The notes beneath the pieces were generated by a model, which was given only the letters and a program-made list of their open reading frames with translations, was not told where the DNA came from and did not search any database. The position numbers and the translations under genes were made by a program. DNA of 64,000 bases from an uncultured Clostridia bacterium (GTDB lineage Bacteria; Bacillota; Clostridia; Lachnospirales; CAG-274): contig CANQXR010000002.1 in assembly GCA_947627855.1 (NCBI GenBank), positions 1 to 64,000 on the forward strand. Direction: 5' to 3'. Of the stretch, positions 1 to 8,312 are shown one piece after another (positions within the stretch are counted from its first letter, which is position 1; the number at the start of each line of letters is the position of its first letter).

Positions 1-123
1 TCAAGGGGGAGTCAGCGGAGGCAAGGGTGCGGACGCGTCCGCACCCTTGCCTCCGCTGACTCCCCCTTGACCCCTGACCCGTGGGCACGCCGCCGGACTG
101 CCTGCGGCAGTCCGGCGGCGTGC
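1..123. repeat. Composite palindromic element, copy A (truncated at window edge)
   Basis: Bases 1-70 are a perfect palindrome: 35-bp arms, no loop, centre between 35 and 36. A second hairpin at 85-123 has 18-bp GC-rich arms and a TGC loop. Neither has a U-run on either strand, so a simple intrinsic terminator is unlikely, although the pair lies directly 3' of the minus-strand gene ending at 144. The arm carries a GGGGGA block followed by purine-rich sequence with CAA and ending in GCGGA-type sequence, resembling the long palindromes at 5117-5204 and 20325-20418. The conserved hairpin core of those copies would lie left of base 1 and is not visible, so family membership is an inference. Confidence 0.7.
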
Positions 124-143
124 TCGCGGAACCACCGTATTAA

Positions 144-1133
144 CTAAAGATAAGCCTTATAGATCATATCAGCTTCAGGCTCTCCCAATGGAATACGCTG
201 CCCGCAAGACACGATCACCTTGCCGCCGTCCGTTATTTTTCCTATCACAGAGGCATTTATGCCTTCATTTTTCAGCCTTTGCACAAGTCCGCTGCCGTCA
301 AAGCAGGCAATTAACATAGAACCGCTTGAAATAAGTCTTAGAGGATCAACATGGAAAAGCTCGCATATGCGTTTTGTTTCGGGGAGAATAGGTATCTTGT
401 CGGCATAAACCTCTATGCCCGTTCCCGAAGCCTCCGCTATTTCATAGCAGGCTCCCAGTATGCCCCCTTCGGTAACATCGTGCATAGAACTTGCTCCGTA
501 TTCTGCGCCTATAAGCCCCTCTGTTTTTACACTAAGCATTTCCGAAAAGCCCTTTGCTTTTTCAATAATTTCCTGCGGCAGAAGTTCTTCAAGCTTTTTT
601 TCATTGTCCCCTGCAAGTATGGCTGTTCCCTCAAGAGCGGCATATTTAGTCATAACAACGTCCTGCCCCAAAACAGCTCCCCCTGTTTTGACATATTTCC
701 TGTTTACGGATTTGCCCACCACCGTTGCGGAAACAACGGGTCTGACGACGGCATCGGTTATTTCAGTGTGTCCTCCCAAAATTTCAAGCCCGGCCTTTTC
801 GGCTTCATCGAATAAATCATCACTTATGCTTTTAAGCCCCTCCTCGGTAATATCATTGGGAAGCAGCAGCGTAACAAGAAGCCCTATTGGCACACAGCCG
901 CTTGAATAAATGTCATTTGCATTGATATTTACAAGGAGCCTGCCTATATTTTCACAAGCCCCCGTTATAGGGTCGGTTGACAGAATCAGAAGCTCATTTC
1001 CGATATCAAGTATGCTGCAGTCCTCGCCTATGTTGGGGCGTACTATAACCTCCCTTTGCCTGACAGGACTTTTTTTTGATCTGTCAAATATATATTTTTC
1101 AAGAAGATCTGAGGGTAATTTACCTGTTTCCAT
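144..1133 (-). CDS. AIR synthase-related protein, HypE-like
   Basis: A 329-residue protein of the AIR-synthase (PurM/ThiL/SelD/HypE) ATP-binding superfamily. An N-terminal segment with IGEDCSI and the STDPITG loop (about residues 36-57) and a NANDIYSSGC metal/ATP-binding stretch (about 69-78) match the AIRS N domain; a GGHTEI motif (about 120) and a C-terminal AIRS_C half follow. HypE family members usually end in a Cys-containing PRIC-like tail that accepts the carbamoyl group; this protein ends in IYKAYL without Cys, and no other hyp genes are near, so a true hydrogenase-maturation role is doubtful. It starts 9 nt after the VanW gene stop with an AAGGAAT ribosome site, so the two are probably co-transcribed. 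Substrate unknown. Confidence 0.75.
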   Translation of the reverse strand: METGKLPSDLLEKYIFDRSKKSPVRQREVIVRPNIGEDCSILDIGNELLILSTDPITGACENIGRLLVNINANDIYSSGCVPIGLLVTLLLPNDITEEGLKSISDDLFDEAEKAGLEILGGHTEITDAVVRPVVSATVVGKSVNRKYVKTGGAVLGQDVVMTKYAALEGTAILAGDNEKKLEELLPQEIIEKAKGFSEMLSVKTEGLIGAEYGASSMHDVTEGGILGACYEIAEASGTGIEVYADKIPILPETKRICELFHVDPLRLISSGSMLIACFDGSGLVQRLKNEGINASVIGKITDGGKVIVSCGQRIPLGEPEADMIYKAYL

Positions 1134-1142
1134 AATAATTCC

Positions 1143-2516
1143 TTATTTTTTATTGTATGTACTGCTGTTAATTTTTACTGTATCCTTAAGAGCACCGTTT
1201 TCATATACTTTCTTGTAGAGAGCGTAAGAAACAGTGTTGTCGTTTTCCCCTGTCTTTTCATTGTAGAATTCAAGCTTTCTGCCGGTCTGATGTGCCTCAT
1301 AGCCAATTACTTTAGCAACAACAGCGCCGTTTTCTATGTAAGTCCTCAATACAACAGGATATCCCGTATTGTTTTTAAGCTTCAGGTCTTTAACATCGCC
1401 GGCAAGAGTTGCATCATAGCCATAGTCCATATAGCCAACCTTTTTGGAGTGATTATATCTTTCCACAATTTCCAGCTCAGCATAAAGCGCCGCATTGTAC
1501 AGAGCCGAGGAAACCTGACAAACACCGCCGCCTATATCCTCAACAAGCTCGCCGCCCACATATGCTCCGGCATATTTATATCCGTTTTCCTCTGTAAATG
1601 GAGAAAGAGCAGCGTTGACAGAGAACGTTTCGTCCGGCATTATAACAGCATTGTTTATTTTGCTACACGCTACGCTAAGATTAGCGACCCTGTTTTCATC
1701 ACCACTGTTGAATGCACTTGTATAGCTTCCTATTTCGGAGCTTGTAAATTCAAAGTCCGATTTCTTATACTTGGGTTCTACTGTATCGACCATAAGCATT
1801 ATATCAAAGCTGCTGCCCATAGGGAGAAGCTCGTTTGTCATGGATATTGTTCTGTCCTTGTCGACCTTTCGTCCGGGACTTGAATCCGTAACCGTAACTT
1901 CGCCGTTGTTATATTTGTATTCCGCATTGACAGGCTCAACATCGATATCCTTGCATATAAGATCAATACATGAAGCCAATTTTTCATCATCATAGGTGCG
2001 GTTTGCATTTAAATAGCAGCCCCTGTCTTTATTTTCCATAACAGCGGCATATCGGGAACGTATGTCAACGCCTTCTTCTCTGCCGAAATTATACGCCCTG
2101 TCTATGACCTCATCCAGATCATATCCCACACCAAGCTCATTGAATGTGAACTTTCTTGAGTAATTCATATTTTCATATTTGTAAGTAACATCATAATAAT
2201 CAAGATCGCCGAAAACCTGAGATTCAAGAAATTCCTTTGCCTGCTCTTTTGTAAGACCTCCTACGTTGATATCATTTATATACACATTCGTATATATGGT
2301 GTCAACATCAAGAACCGCCTTTATTTCCGCTTCTTCCCTTTCAGCGGCAAGCTTTTTCAGCATATTATCCCTGAATATGAAAAAAACAGCAGCCATTATG
2401 ATCAGAATAACAAAGGCTGTGCTGCAAATAATAACAGTTCCTATTGTTTTCTTTTTATTGCTGTCAGATATTATAATCGACCTGCCTTCGGTGTTTTCCT
2501 CCGCTTTATTCATCAT
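1143..2516 (-). CDS. VanW-domain membrane-anchored protein
   Basis: A 457-residue protein with a short cytoplasmic N-terminus, one transmembrane helix (about residues 22-44) and an extracytoplasmic region. The first part looks like the PG_binding_4-type repeats that often precede VanW. The VanW domain follows (about residues 260-420), recognisable by NAVIMPDETFSVN, the GGGVCQVSS block and VERYNHSKKVGYM. VanW proteins are common in Firmicutes; their biochemical role is unsettled but cell-wall linked. I chose the ATG at 2516 (start MMNKAEE) because a GGGGGA ribosome site lies just upstream; an in-frame TTG at 2528 overlaps that site. No van resistance genes are present, so this is not evidence of vancomycin resistance. 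Confidence 0.85.
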   Translation of the reverse strand: MMNKAEENTEGRSIIISDSNKKKTIGTVIICSTAFVILIIMAAVFFIFRDNMLKKLAAEREEAEIKAVLDVDTIYTNVYINDINVGGLTKEQAKEFLESQVFGDLDYYDVTYKYENMNYSRKFTFNELGVGYDLDEVIDRAYNFGREEGVDIRSRYAAVMENKDRGCYLNANRTYDDEKLASCIDLICKDIDVEPVNAEYKYNNGEVTVTDSSPGRKVDKDRTISMTNELLPMGSSFDIMLMVDTVEPKYKKSDFEFTSSEIGSYTSAFNSGDENRVANLSVACSKINNAVIMPDETFSVNAALSPFTEENGYKYAGAYVGGELVEDIGGGVCQVSSALYNAALYAELEIVERYNHSKKVGYMDYGYDATLAGDVKDLKLKNNTGYPVVLRTYIENGAVVAKVIGYEAHQTGRKLEFYNEKTGENDNTVSYALYKKVYENGALKDTVKINSSTYNKK

Positions 2517-2570
2517 ACAATCCCCCAAAAAATATATTTAATTATATGTAATATAAGTCCGCATTATATC

Positions 2571-2702
2571 TCAAAAACTGCTGTAACCGCCAAAAAAACC
2601 TGCTGCAAAGGGTGCGGCTATACTGAGTATCATCACCAATATAACTATCAGCGCAACGATGCGGGCAATTTTTCTTCTCTGTTCAGAATTGAATCCTTTC
2701 AT
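2571..2702 (-). CDS. 43-residue single-pass membrane peptide
   Basis: A short frame that starts with ATG after a GGAGGAAGG ribosome site. It encodes a basic N-terminus (FNSEQRRKIAR), one hydrophobic helix of about 22 residues (IVALIVILVMILSIAA) and a Gly/Phe-rich end (GFFGGYSSF). The protein would be a tail-out single-pass membrane peptide. It lies 54 nt upstream of the VanW gene on the same strand and may be the first gene of that operon; a promoter at 2735-2763 precedes it. Function unknown. Support comes from the strong ribosome site, the promoter and the coherent membrane topology. Confidence 0.65.
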   Translation of the reverse strand: MKGFNSEQRRKIARIVALIVILVMILSIAAPFAAGFFGGYSSF

Positions 2703-2734
2703 ATATACCTTCCTCCAAAAATAATCATATGTAG

Positions 2735-2763
2735 ATTATATCACAACATTCGGCAAAGTGCAA
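2735..2763 (-). promoter_or_regulatory. Sigma-A-type promoter for the 43-aa peptide/VanW/AIRS unit
   Basis: On the minus strand TTGCAC (2763-2758) and TATAAT (2740-2735) are separated by exactly 17 nt and lie about 33 nt upstream of the 43-residue gene start. Confidence 0.6.
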
Positions 2764-2794
2764 TATAAATAAAATATTGCTTTTGATTTTTGTT

Positions 2795-2883
2795 GCCCCG
2801 CTTTAAAAACCATCGGAGATGGTTTTTAAAGGCGGACCGTCGGGGCGATAAGCAGCGGCTCCTGCGTCGCCGCTGCTTATCGC
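2795..2883 (+). repeat. Composite palindromic element, copy B
   Basis: The conserved core comprises GCCCCG (2795-2800), a perfect 14-bp hairpin (2801-2814 with 2818-2831, loop GGA) whose stem carries AACCATC/GATGGTT, then GCGGACC (2832-2838) and CGGGGC (2841-2846), which can pair back with the opening GCCCCG. The copy-specific part follows: a perfect 15-bp inverted repeat (2845-2859 with 2869-2883, 9-nt loop). The same core occurs at 5066-5110 and, reversed, at 20419-20470. The element sits between two divergent genes, upstream of the AIM24-family promoter. Confidence 0.85.
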
Positions 2884-2917
2884 TTTGTCCAAAATTTTCA
2901 ATTGGAGTTAAATATTG

Positions 2918-2946
2918 TTGAAAGTGTAATAAAAAAATGTTATAAT
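2918..2946 (+). promoter_or_regulatory. Promoter for the AIM24-family gene
   Basis: TTGAAA (2918-2923) and TATAAT (2941-2946) with a 17-nt spacer, about 39 nt before the coding start. It begins only 34 nt after palindromic element copy B. Confidence 0.65.
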
Positions 2947-2984
2947 AAAAATACAGATAATATATTTTAAAGGAGGATATGGCA

Positions 2985-3665
2985 TTGAAGTACAGGATAA
3001 TAGGAACAACTGTTCCGGCGGTTGAATTTCGTTTGGAAGCAGGCGAATCATTATATACCCAGCGAGGCGGACTTGCATGGGAAACCTCAGGAATAAATAT
3101 GGAAACCAATGTAAACGGCGGGCTAATGAAAGGGCTCGGCAGATTATTTGCCGGAGAATCTCTTTTTATGGTTACATACTCAGCCGAAAAGAGTAATGCG
3201 GAAATTGCATTTTCTTCAACAGTGCCCGGTTCAATTGTAATGATCGATGTGGAAAAGACGCCATACACAGTACAAAAGGGTGCGTTTCTTGTTGCTCAGT
3301 CAAGTGTTGATATCAATACCGTCTTTAACAAAAGACTGGGAACGGGATTTTTTGGCGGCGAAGGCTTCATAATGCAGAATGTGAGCGGAAGAGGACTGTG
3401 CTTTTTGGAGGTTGACGGAGATGTTGTCAATAAAGAGCTTGCTCCGGGAGAGGTTCTGAAGGTGGATACCGGAAATGTTGTAGCCTTTGAAGATACTGTA
3501 AAATATGATATAGAAACCATCAAGGGATTTGGCAATATGCTTTTCGGAGGCGAGGGTCTTTTCCTTGCAAGACTTACGGGACCCGGCAAAGTTATTCTCC
3601 AGACACAGAATTTCAGTGATTTTGCCGGACGGATAATAAAGCTTATACCACCCTCAAATAAATAG
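2985..3665 (+). CDS. AIM24 family protein (TIGR00266 type)
   Basis: A 226-residue protein of the AIM24/TIGR00266 family, a widespread beta-rich fold of unknown biochemical role. Repeated Gly-rich hairpins typical of the family are visible: GGLMKGLGRLFAGES near residue 45, FGGEGFIMQNVSGRG near 125 and MLFGGEGLFLARLTGPG near 190. No signal peptide or membrane helix is seen, so it is probably cytoplasmic. The start is most likely the TTG at 2985 (product begins MKYRIIG): the AGGAGG at 2971-2976 lies 8 nt upstream of it but only 2 nt from the in-frame ATG at 2979. The gene is monocistronic, with a hairpin terminator after its stop. Confidence 0.85.
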   Translation: MKYRIIGTTVPAVEFRLEAGESLYTQRGGLAWETSGINMETNVNGGLMKGLGRLFAGESLFMVTYSAEKSNAEIAFSSTVPGSIVMIDVEKTPYTVQKGAFLVAQSSVDINTVFNKRLGTGFFGGEGFIMQNVSGRGLCFLEVDGDVVNKELAPGEVLKVDTGNVVAFEDTVKYDIETIKGFGNMLFGGEGLFLARLTGPGKVILQTQNFSDFAGRIIKLIPPSNK

Positions 3666-3671
3666 ACAGCA

Positions 3672-3700
3672 GAAAGGAGCCCTGACATAAGGCTCCTTTC
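3672..3700. terminator. Hairpin between convergent genes
   Basis: A perfect 10-bp inverted repeat (GAAAGGAGCC at 3672-3681, complement at 3691-3700, 9-nt loop) lies between the convergent AIM24-family and patB-like genes. The flanking T/A-rich sequence is weak on both sides, so efficiency is uncertain; it may serve both genes. Confidence 0.55.
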
Positions 3701-3701
3701 T

Positions 3702-4892
3702 TCACATATTTAAGGTATTTACTGCTTTTTCAAGTCTTTCAAGGGCTGTTCTGAGCAAAGCTCTCGGACAGGCGGCGTTTATGCGCTGAAAGCCCTCCCC
3801 GGGTTTACCGAAAATTGCACCGCTGTCAAACCACAGCCTTGCATTGTTTATAACAAGATCATCTATTTTCTTATCGTCAATACCCAGTCCTCTGAAATCT
3901 ATCCATACGAGATAGGTTCCCTCTGTTTCCATAACCTTTAGCTTTGGTATATTGTTTTTAATGAAATCTCCGATATAGGCAATATTGCTTTGTACATAGG
4001 CAAGCATTGCTTCATACCATTCCTCACCATCTGTATATGCGGCTTTGCAGGCTGCAAGTCCTGCGGCATTTATGTGTCCGCAGCCGGCGGCTTCTATTTC
4101 GGAGCAGAAGCGTTGTCTTAACCTGCTGTTTGGTATAAAAATGTTTGAAACCTGAAGTCCGGCAATATTGAAGGTTTTGCTCGGTGATGTGCATACGATT
4201 GAAATATCTTTATATTCATCTTTAACAGACGCAAACACATTGTGCTTTCCCTTGTGTACAAAGTCAAAATGAATTTCATCGCTGAAAACAGTAACGCCGT
4301 ATTTAAGACATATATCTCCCATCTGAGTAAGCTCCTCGGCTGTAAATACTCTTCCTGTGGGATTATGGGGATTGCACAATATAAAAAGTCTGACATTGTT
4401 GTCTTTGATAAGCTTTTCAAAGCCGTCGATATCAATACGGTATTTTCCGTTTTTATCGAGCAAAAGGGTATTGTCTGCGATTTTCCTGCCGTTGCCGCGA
4501 ATAAGAGCGCCAAAGGGATAGTAGACGGGCTGTTGTATGAGAATGCTGTCACCCTTTTCGGTAAAAGCCTTTATTGCCATAGCAGCTGCAAAAACGATTC
4601 CCGGTGTTTTGACGAGCCAGCTTTCTTCAACATCCCAATTGTGGTGGATCTTCATCCATTTCTGCACAGCTTCAAAATAGTCCTCTTTTGATTCGCTGTA
4701 TCCGTATATGCCGTGTTCTGCCTGACGCACAACAGCCTCCTGAATATAAGACGAAACTCTGAAGTCCATATCAGCGACCCAGAATGGCAGCACATCTTCG
4801 GGCATACCTTTTTGGACTGCAAAATCGTATTTAACTGAGTCGGTGTTTTTCCTGTCGATTATTTGGTCAAAATCAAGATTTTTTTCCGCCAT
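3702..4892 (-). CDS. patB: PatB/MalY-type PLP-dependent C-S lyase (cystathionine beta-lyase family)
   Basis: A 396-residue fold-type I aminotransferase-like enzyme. Family hallmarks are the N-terminal LPFWVADMDF segment, the PVYYPF loop, NPHNPTGRVF (cofactor region), SDEIHFDF and the Schiff-base lysine in TSPSKTFNIAGLQ (about residue 235). Relatives cleave C-S bonds in cystathionine, cysteine or related thiols, giving pyruvate, ammonia and a thiol; the exact substrate cannot be read from sequence. The start at 4892 follows an AAGGAGG site. The frame stays open 63 codons upstream to 5081, but that extension runs towards the palindromic element and has no family-like sequence. It could be linked to the amino-acid transporter upstream (sulfur amino-acid use), but a 365-bp gap separates them. 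Confidence 0.85.
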   Translation of the reverse strand: MAEKNLDFDQIIDRKNTDSVKYDFAVQKGMPEDVLPFWVADMDFRVSSYIQEAVVRQAEHGIYGYSESKEDYFEAVQKWMKIHHNWDVEESWLVKTPGIVFAAAMAIKAFTEKGDSILIQQPVYYPFGALIRGNGRKIADNTLLLDKNGKYRIDIDGFEKLIKDNNVRLFILCNPHNPTGRVFTAEELTQMGDICLKYGVTVFSDEIHFDFVHKGKHNVFASVKDEYKDISIVCTSPSKTFNIAGLQVSNIFIPNSRLRQRFCSEIEAAGCGHINAAGLAACKAAYTDGEEWYEAMLAYVQSNIAYIGDFIKNNIPKLKVMETEGTYLVWIDFRGLGIDDKKIDDLVINNARLWFDSGAIFGKPGEGFQRINAACPRALLRTALERLEKAVNTLNM

Positions 4893-5065
4893 AAACAATA
4901 GCCTCCTTATTTGCGTTATAGCCGATAAATAATAAAATGCGTAAAGAAAACTGCGGCGAGTATAACTACATTTCAGCCACAGCGGCAAAGCATGAGGGCG
5001 GGCGGGTGGGGTCTCTATGGCTTGCGTACCGCCCCAAATGGCAAGCTGACCAATTAAGGATTTGA

Positions 5066-5204
5066 TGCCCCGCCTTTTCAACCATCAAAGATGGTTTGAA
5101 AAGACGGACCAATGAGGGTCGGGGGAGCAGGGACAAGTGTGGAAGGGGTGACAGATGATTTATCATCTGTCACCCCTTCCACACTTGTCCCTGCTCCCCC
5201 GACC
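5066..5204 (+). repeat. Composite palindromic element, copy C
   Basis: The core comprises TGCCCC (5066-5071), a hairpin (5074-5086 with 5090-5103, loop AAA) with the AACCATC/GATGGTT signature, then ACGGACCAA (5104-5112). The copy-specific part is an 88-nt palindrome with perfect 43-bp arms (5117-5159 and 5162-5204) and a 2-nt centre. An imperfect third hairpin follows at about 5210-5233 (GAAGC with GCTTC ends). The element occupies most of the 365-bp gap between the transporter binding-protein gene and patB, just 3' of the former. No U-run follows the palindrome. Small open frames across it merely translate the repeat. Confidence 0.9.
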
Positions 5205-5257
5205 GCACCGAAGCCGCATCGGTTCCCCGTGCAGCTTCGTCTGCGCTGTAAATTGTT

Positions 5258-6154
5258 TTATTCGGTTACTCCGCCTTCAACTACAAGGCTGTCCTCATAA
5301 TCAAGACCGTATGTATCAACCAAGGTTGCTTCATAATCGGCATGGAAGAAGTTTTCTTCGCCCAATGCTTTTATTTCCTCATTTATACGGTTAAGAAGTG
5401 TTTCGTTTCCTTTTGCAACTGCAGGTGCAATTGTATCCTGACTTCCAAGAGTGGATATACCTACGGTATAGCCCTCATTCTGAAGCGCATAGGCAATAAC
5501 CTCTGTATTGTCGTTTGCCCAGGCAGCGCCGTTTCCGTTTTCGAGAGCATTCTTTGCGGTTGCATAGGAATCATACTTCTGAAGCGGAATATCGGGATAG
5601 TTCTCTATAAGATATGTTTCCGCTGTTGTTCCGGAAATGACTATCATCTGGTCATCGGGGTTCCAGTCATCGAGAGTTGTGATTACATTGCTGTCAGGCG
5701 AAACAACGCCGAGAGCCACATTCATATAAGGCAGAGCAAAGTCTACTTCTTCTGCTCTCTCGTCCGTTACGGTAAAGTTTGCAAGAATAAGGTCAACCTT
5801 TCCTGTCTGAAGATATTCAATGCGGTTTGCGGCTTCTGTTGATACGAAATTGACGTCAACGCCGAGATCCTCGCCTATACGTTTTGCAAAATAAACATCA
5901 TAGCCCTGATATTCTCCGTTTTCATCAACATAACCAAAGGGGTTTTTATCAGAGAAAACGCCTATGTTTATGCTGCCGCTTTCGACTATTTCGTCAAGTG
6001 TACGATATACGGAGTCACTCTCCGTTTGCTCTTCAGCTGTCTGATTGTCGGCGTTCTGAACGTCCGTACTATCGGCTGCTCCGCCGCAGCCTGCCGCTGA
6101 AACTGCCAGCGCAACTGACAATGCTGAAATTAAAGCTGTTCTGAATCTTTTCAT
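5258..6154 (-). CDS. Amino-acid ABC transporter substrate-binding lipoprotein
   Basis: A 298-residue extracytoplasmic solute-binding protein of family 3 (SBP_bac_3). It has a lipoprotein signal peptide (about residues 1-23, cleaved before the Cys in SAAGCGG), then a low-complexity linker and the two-lobed binding domain: NIGVFSDKNPFGYVDENGEY, the LQTGKVDLILANFTVT motif and the RAEEVDFALPYM segment are characteristic of polar amino-acid binders. Ligand not determinable. It is the last gene of a four-gene minus-strand set, after two permeases and an ATPase, and has its own AAAGGAG ribosome site. Confidence 0.9.
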   Translation of the reverse strand: MKRFRTALISALSVALAVSAAGCGGAADSTDVQNADNQTAEEQTESDSVYRTLDEIVESGSINIGVFSDKNPFGYVDENGEYQGYDVYFAKRIGEDLGVDVNFVSTEAANRIEYLQTGKVDLILANFTVTDERAEEVDFALPYMNVALGVVSPDSNVITTLDDWNPDDQMIVISGTTAETYLIENYPDIPLQKYDSYATAKNALENGNGAAWANDNTEVIAYALQNEGYTVGISTLGSQDTIAPAVAKGNETLLNRINEEIKALGEENFFHADYEATLVDTYGLDYEDSLVVEGGVTE

Positions 6155-6215
6155 TTTAACTGCTCCTTTTATGATTTAATATATTTTACCGATCTTTTGG
6201 ATCGATCGATAATCG

Positions 6216-6965
6216 TTATTTAACTGATTCAAATTCAAATATATTGAGGAATTGTTTTGCCCTTTCGGTTTTTGGAGAATTGAAAAACTCCTTCGGGCGT
6301 CCCTCCTCGATAATATTTCCTTTGTCAATGAATATAACTCTGTCCGCAACCGCCTCGGCAAACTGCATTTCGTGAGTAACTATTATCATCGTCCTGCCCT
6401 GTTTTGCAAGATTCAGCATAACGTCCAGAACCTCCCTCACCATTTCTGGGTCGAGAGCTGCCGTTACCTCATCGAAAAGCATAACTTCGGGGTGCATACA
6501 CAATGCCCTTACAATTGCCACCCTCTGCTTCTGTCCGCCCGAAAGCTGACGGGGATATTGCTTTGCCTTATCCTTAAGCCCTACCCTCTCAAGCAGTCTT
6601 AAAGCCTCTTCCTCGGCTTCTCCTTTGCTTCGCTTCTGCACCTTTACGGGAGCAAGGGTTATATTGTCAATAACGCTCAGGTGTGGAAAAAGCTCATAGC
6701 TCTGAAAAACCATTCCTATTTTCTGCCTTAAGGCGGGAAGATTTTTACTGCCATGTATGATTTCATCGCCGGAAAGCTTTATGCTTCCGCCCTGTATTGG
6801 CTCAAGTCCGTTTATGCACCTCAGCAGAGTGCTTTTGCCGCATCCGCTCGGACCTATGACGACAACGACCTCGCCGCTGTGTACCGTAAGATCAAGACCG
6901 TTAATAACAGTATGCTCGTCATATCGTTTCACAAGCTGTTCTATTTTCAAAAGCTCGCTTGCCAT
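6216..6965 (-). CDS. Amino-acid ABC transporter ATP-binding protein
   Basis: A 249-residue ABC ATPase of the polar amino-acid (GlnQ/HisP) group. Walker [10 protein letters not shown] is near residue 35, the Q-loop [10 protein letters not shown] near 85, the signature LSGGQKQR near 140, Walker [15 protein letters not shown] near 160 and the switch HEMQFA near 195. The ATG at 6965 is preferred: a GGGGGTAAG site overlaps the end of the permease gene, whose stop is only 4 nt upstream. It energises uptake with the two permeases encoded just before it. Confidence 0.93.
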   Translation of the reverse strand: MASELLKIEQLVKRYDEHTVINGLDLTVHSGEVVVVIGPSGCGKSTLLRCINGLEPIQGGSIKLSGDEIIHGSKNLPALRQKIGMVFQSYELFPHLSVIDNITLAPVKVQKRSKGEAEEEALRLLERVGLKDKAKQYPRQLSGGQKQRVAIVRALCMHPEVMLFDEVTAALDPEMVREVLDVMLNLAKQGRTMIIVTHEMQFAEAVADRVIFIDKGNIIEEGRPKEFFNSPKTERAKQFLNIFEFESVK

Positions 6966-6969
6966 ATAC

Positions 6970-7644
6970 TTACCCCCATTTCCTTTCAAGATGTCTTGCC
7001 AGCAGGCTGAGCGGCCAGCAGGCTATAAAATAAAGCAAAAATACGGTAAGATAAACTCCGAATGCAGCGTTGGGGCTTGTCATTCGGTTTGCTTCTATGA
7101 TCTGCTGCGCCACCTTTGTAACCTCCACAACACCTATCATAAGCACAAGACTTGTGGTTTTAATCATACGTGTTATGAGGTTGACAGACAAAGGAATCAG
7201 CCTCCTTACCGTCTGAGGTATTATAATATAAAAATATGTCTGTGAATTTTTAAGCCCCAAAGCAGCGCTGCTTTCATATTGGTGTTTGGGTATACTTATA
7301 ATAGCTCCTCTTACAAGGTCGCCCATTTCCGCCGTTCCCCACAGCGTAAACACTATAACCGAGGAAAGCTCGCCGGATATATCGCTGCCAAACGCCCTTG
7401 CGCTTCCGAAGAATACTATAAACAAAAGCACAAGCTGAGGCATTATTCTTATAAATTCAAGATATATTCTTGTAACAGCCCTTATTACGACTTCCTTTCT
7501 GACCATAAGAATTCCAAGAAGAATACCCAATGGAATACTCAGAGCGACGGATATAAGGCTTATTTTAAGAGCCGCCCAAAGTCCGCCCAGAAGTCTTATC
7601 ATATTTTTGCCCTTAAACAGAACCTCAAGCCCCAAATCCGGCAT
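6970..7644 (-). CDS. Amino-acid ABC transporter permease (second)
   Basis: A 224-residue inner-membrane permease of the HisM/GlnP (HEQRo/His-Glu-Gln-Arg) family. It is mostly transmembrane helices with the conserved cytoplasmic EAA loop ([25 protein letters not shown], cited here in two parts: [11 protein letters not shown] and IIIPQTVRR). The ATG at 7644 follows AAAGGAGA at a good distance, so the first 20 nt of the gene overlap the end of the upstream permease gene, which suggests translational coupling. Together with its paralogue it forms a heterodimeric channel. Confidence 0.9.
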   Translation of the reverse strand: MPDLGLEVLFKGKNMIRLLGGLWAALKISLISVALSIPLGILLGILMVRKEVVIRAVTRIYLEFIRIMPQLVLLFIVFFGSARAFGSDISGELSSVIVFTLWGTAEMGDLVRGAIISIPKHQYESSAALGLKNSQTYFYIIIPQTVRRLIPLSVNLITRMIKTTSLVLMIGVVEVTKVAQQIIEANRMTSPNAAFGVYLTVFLLYFIACWPLSLLARHLERKWG

Positions 7645-8284
7645 ATCTGACTCTCCTTTCAATAATCCTTCCTATTATGGAAACGGGAAGAAGTATTATA
7701 AGATAAAATACAACCAGCATAAACAGGGATTCGGTTGTTTTATAATAAAGTCCTATGAGATCCTTTGCGGTAAACATAAGATCCATAAGGCTTATGGCGC
7801 TGAAAACGCTTGTTTCCTTGAGCAAAAATATTATATTGGCCATAAATGCGGGCATACTTACAGATACGGCTTGGGGAAGTATTACATACCTCATGACCTG
7901 ATATGGCTTAAGTCCGAGGCTGAGTGCGCTTTCCGTCTGAATAGGCTCTATGGTTTCGAGTCCGCTTCTTATAGCTTCCGACATATAGCTTCCGCCCAGA
8001 AAGCCAAGCCCCAAAGCACCGCAAACCTCAGCGTTTGTGCTTATGCCTATTTTGGGCAGCCCATAGTATATGAAAAAAAGCTGCACAAGCAAGGGTGTGT
8101 TCCTGCTGAGCTCTATGTACACAGAAACAATGCGCCTTAATACAGGAATTTTTCCATATTGTATGAGAGCGCATATCACACCGACAGACAGTGCGATCAA
8201 TATGCCCTCACAACCTATTCTGACAGTCAGAACAGCCGCCTTTTCATAAAGCGGGAGATATTCAAGCATAAAGTCAATATTCAT
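7625..8284 (-). CDS. Amino-acid ABC transporter permease (first)
   Basis: A 219-residue permease of the same HisM/GlnP family as the next gene, with about five membrane helices and the EAA motif (ESALSLGLKPYQV then YVILPQAV). It is the first gene of the transporter operon; a near-consensus promoter lies about 30 nt upstream. Start chosen at 8284 (product MNIDFML), preceded by AGAGAGGA; an in-frame ATG ten codons upstream lies inside the promoter -10 region and cannot be used from that transcript. Confidence 0.9.
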   Translation of the reverse strand: MNIDFMLEYLPLYEKAAVLTVRIGCEGILIALSVGVICALIQYGKIPVLRRIVSVYIELSRNTPLLVQLFFIYYGLPKIGISTNAEVCGALGLGFLGGSYMSEAIRSGLETIEPIQTESALSLGLKPYQVMRYVILPQAVSVSMPAFMANIIFLLKETSVFSAISLMDLMFTAKDLIGLYYKTTESLFMLVVFYLIILLPVSIIGRIIERRVRYAGFGA

Positions 8285-8312
8285 AGATACAGTCCTCTCT
8301 GCGGATAAAAAC

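Noticed and set aside
1143..2516. Vancomycin resistance locus
   Set aside because: VanW-domain proteins are common housekeeping proteins in Firmicutes; no vanR, vanS, vanH, ligase or vanX genes are present.
4893..5081. 63-codon N-terminal extension of the patB-like gene
   Set aside because: The extension has no family similarity, whereas the start at 4892 has an AAGGAGG site and gives the normal length.
5112..5394. Small open frames with Pro/Ser/Leu-rich products across the palindrome at 5117-5204
   Set aside because: They translate the inverted repeat in both directions and give mirror-like peptides; none has a ribosome site.
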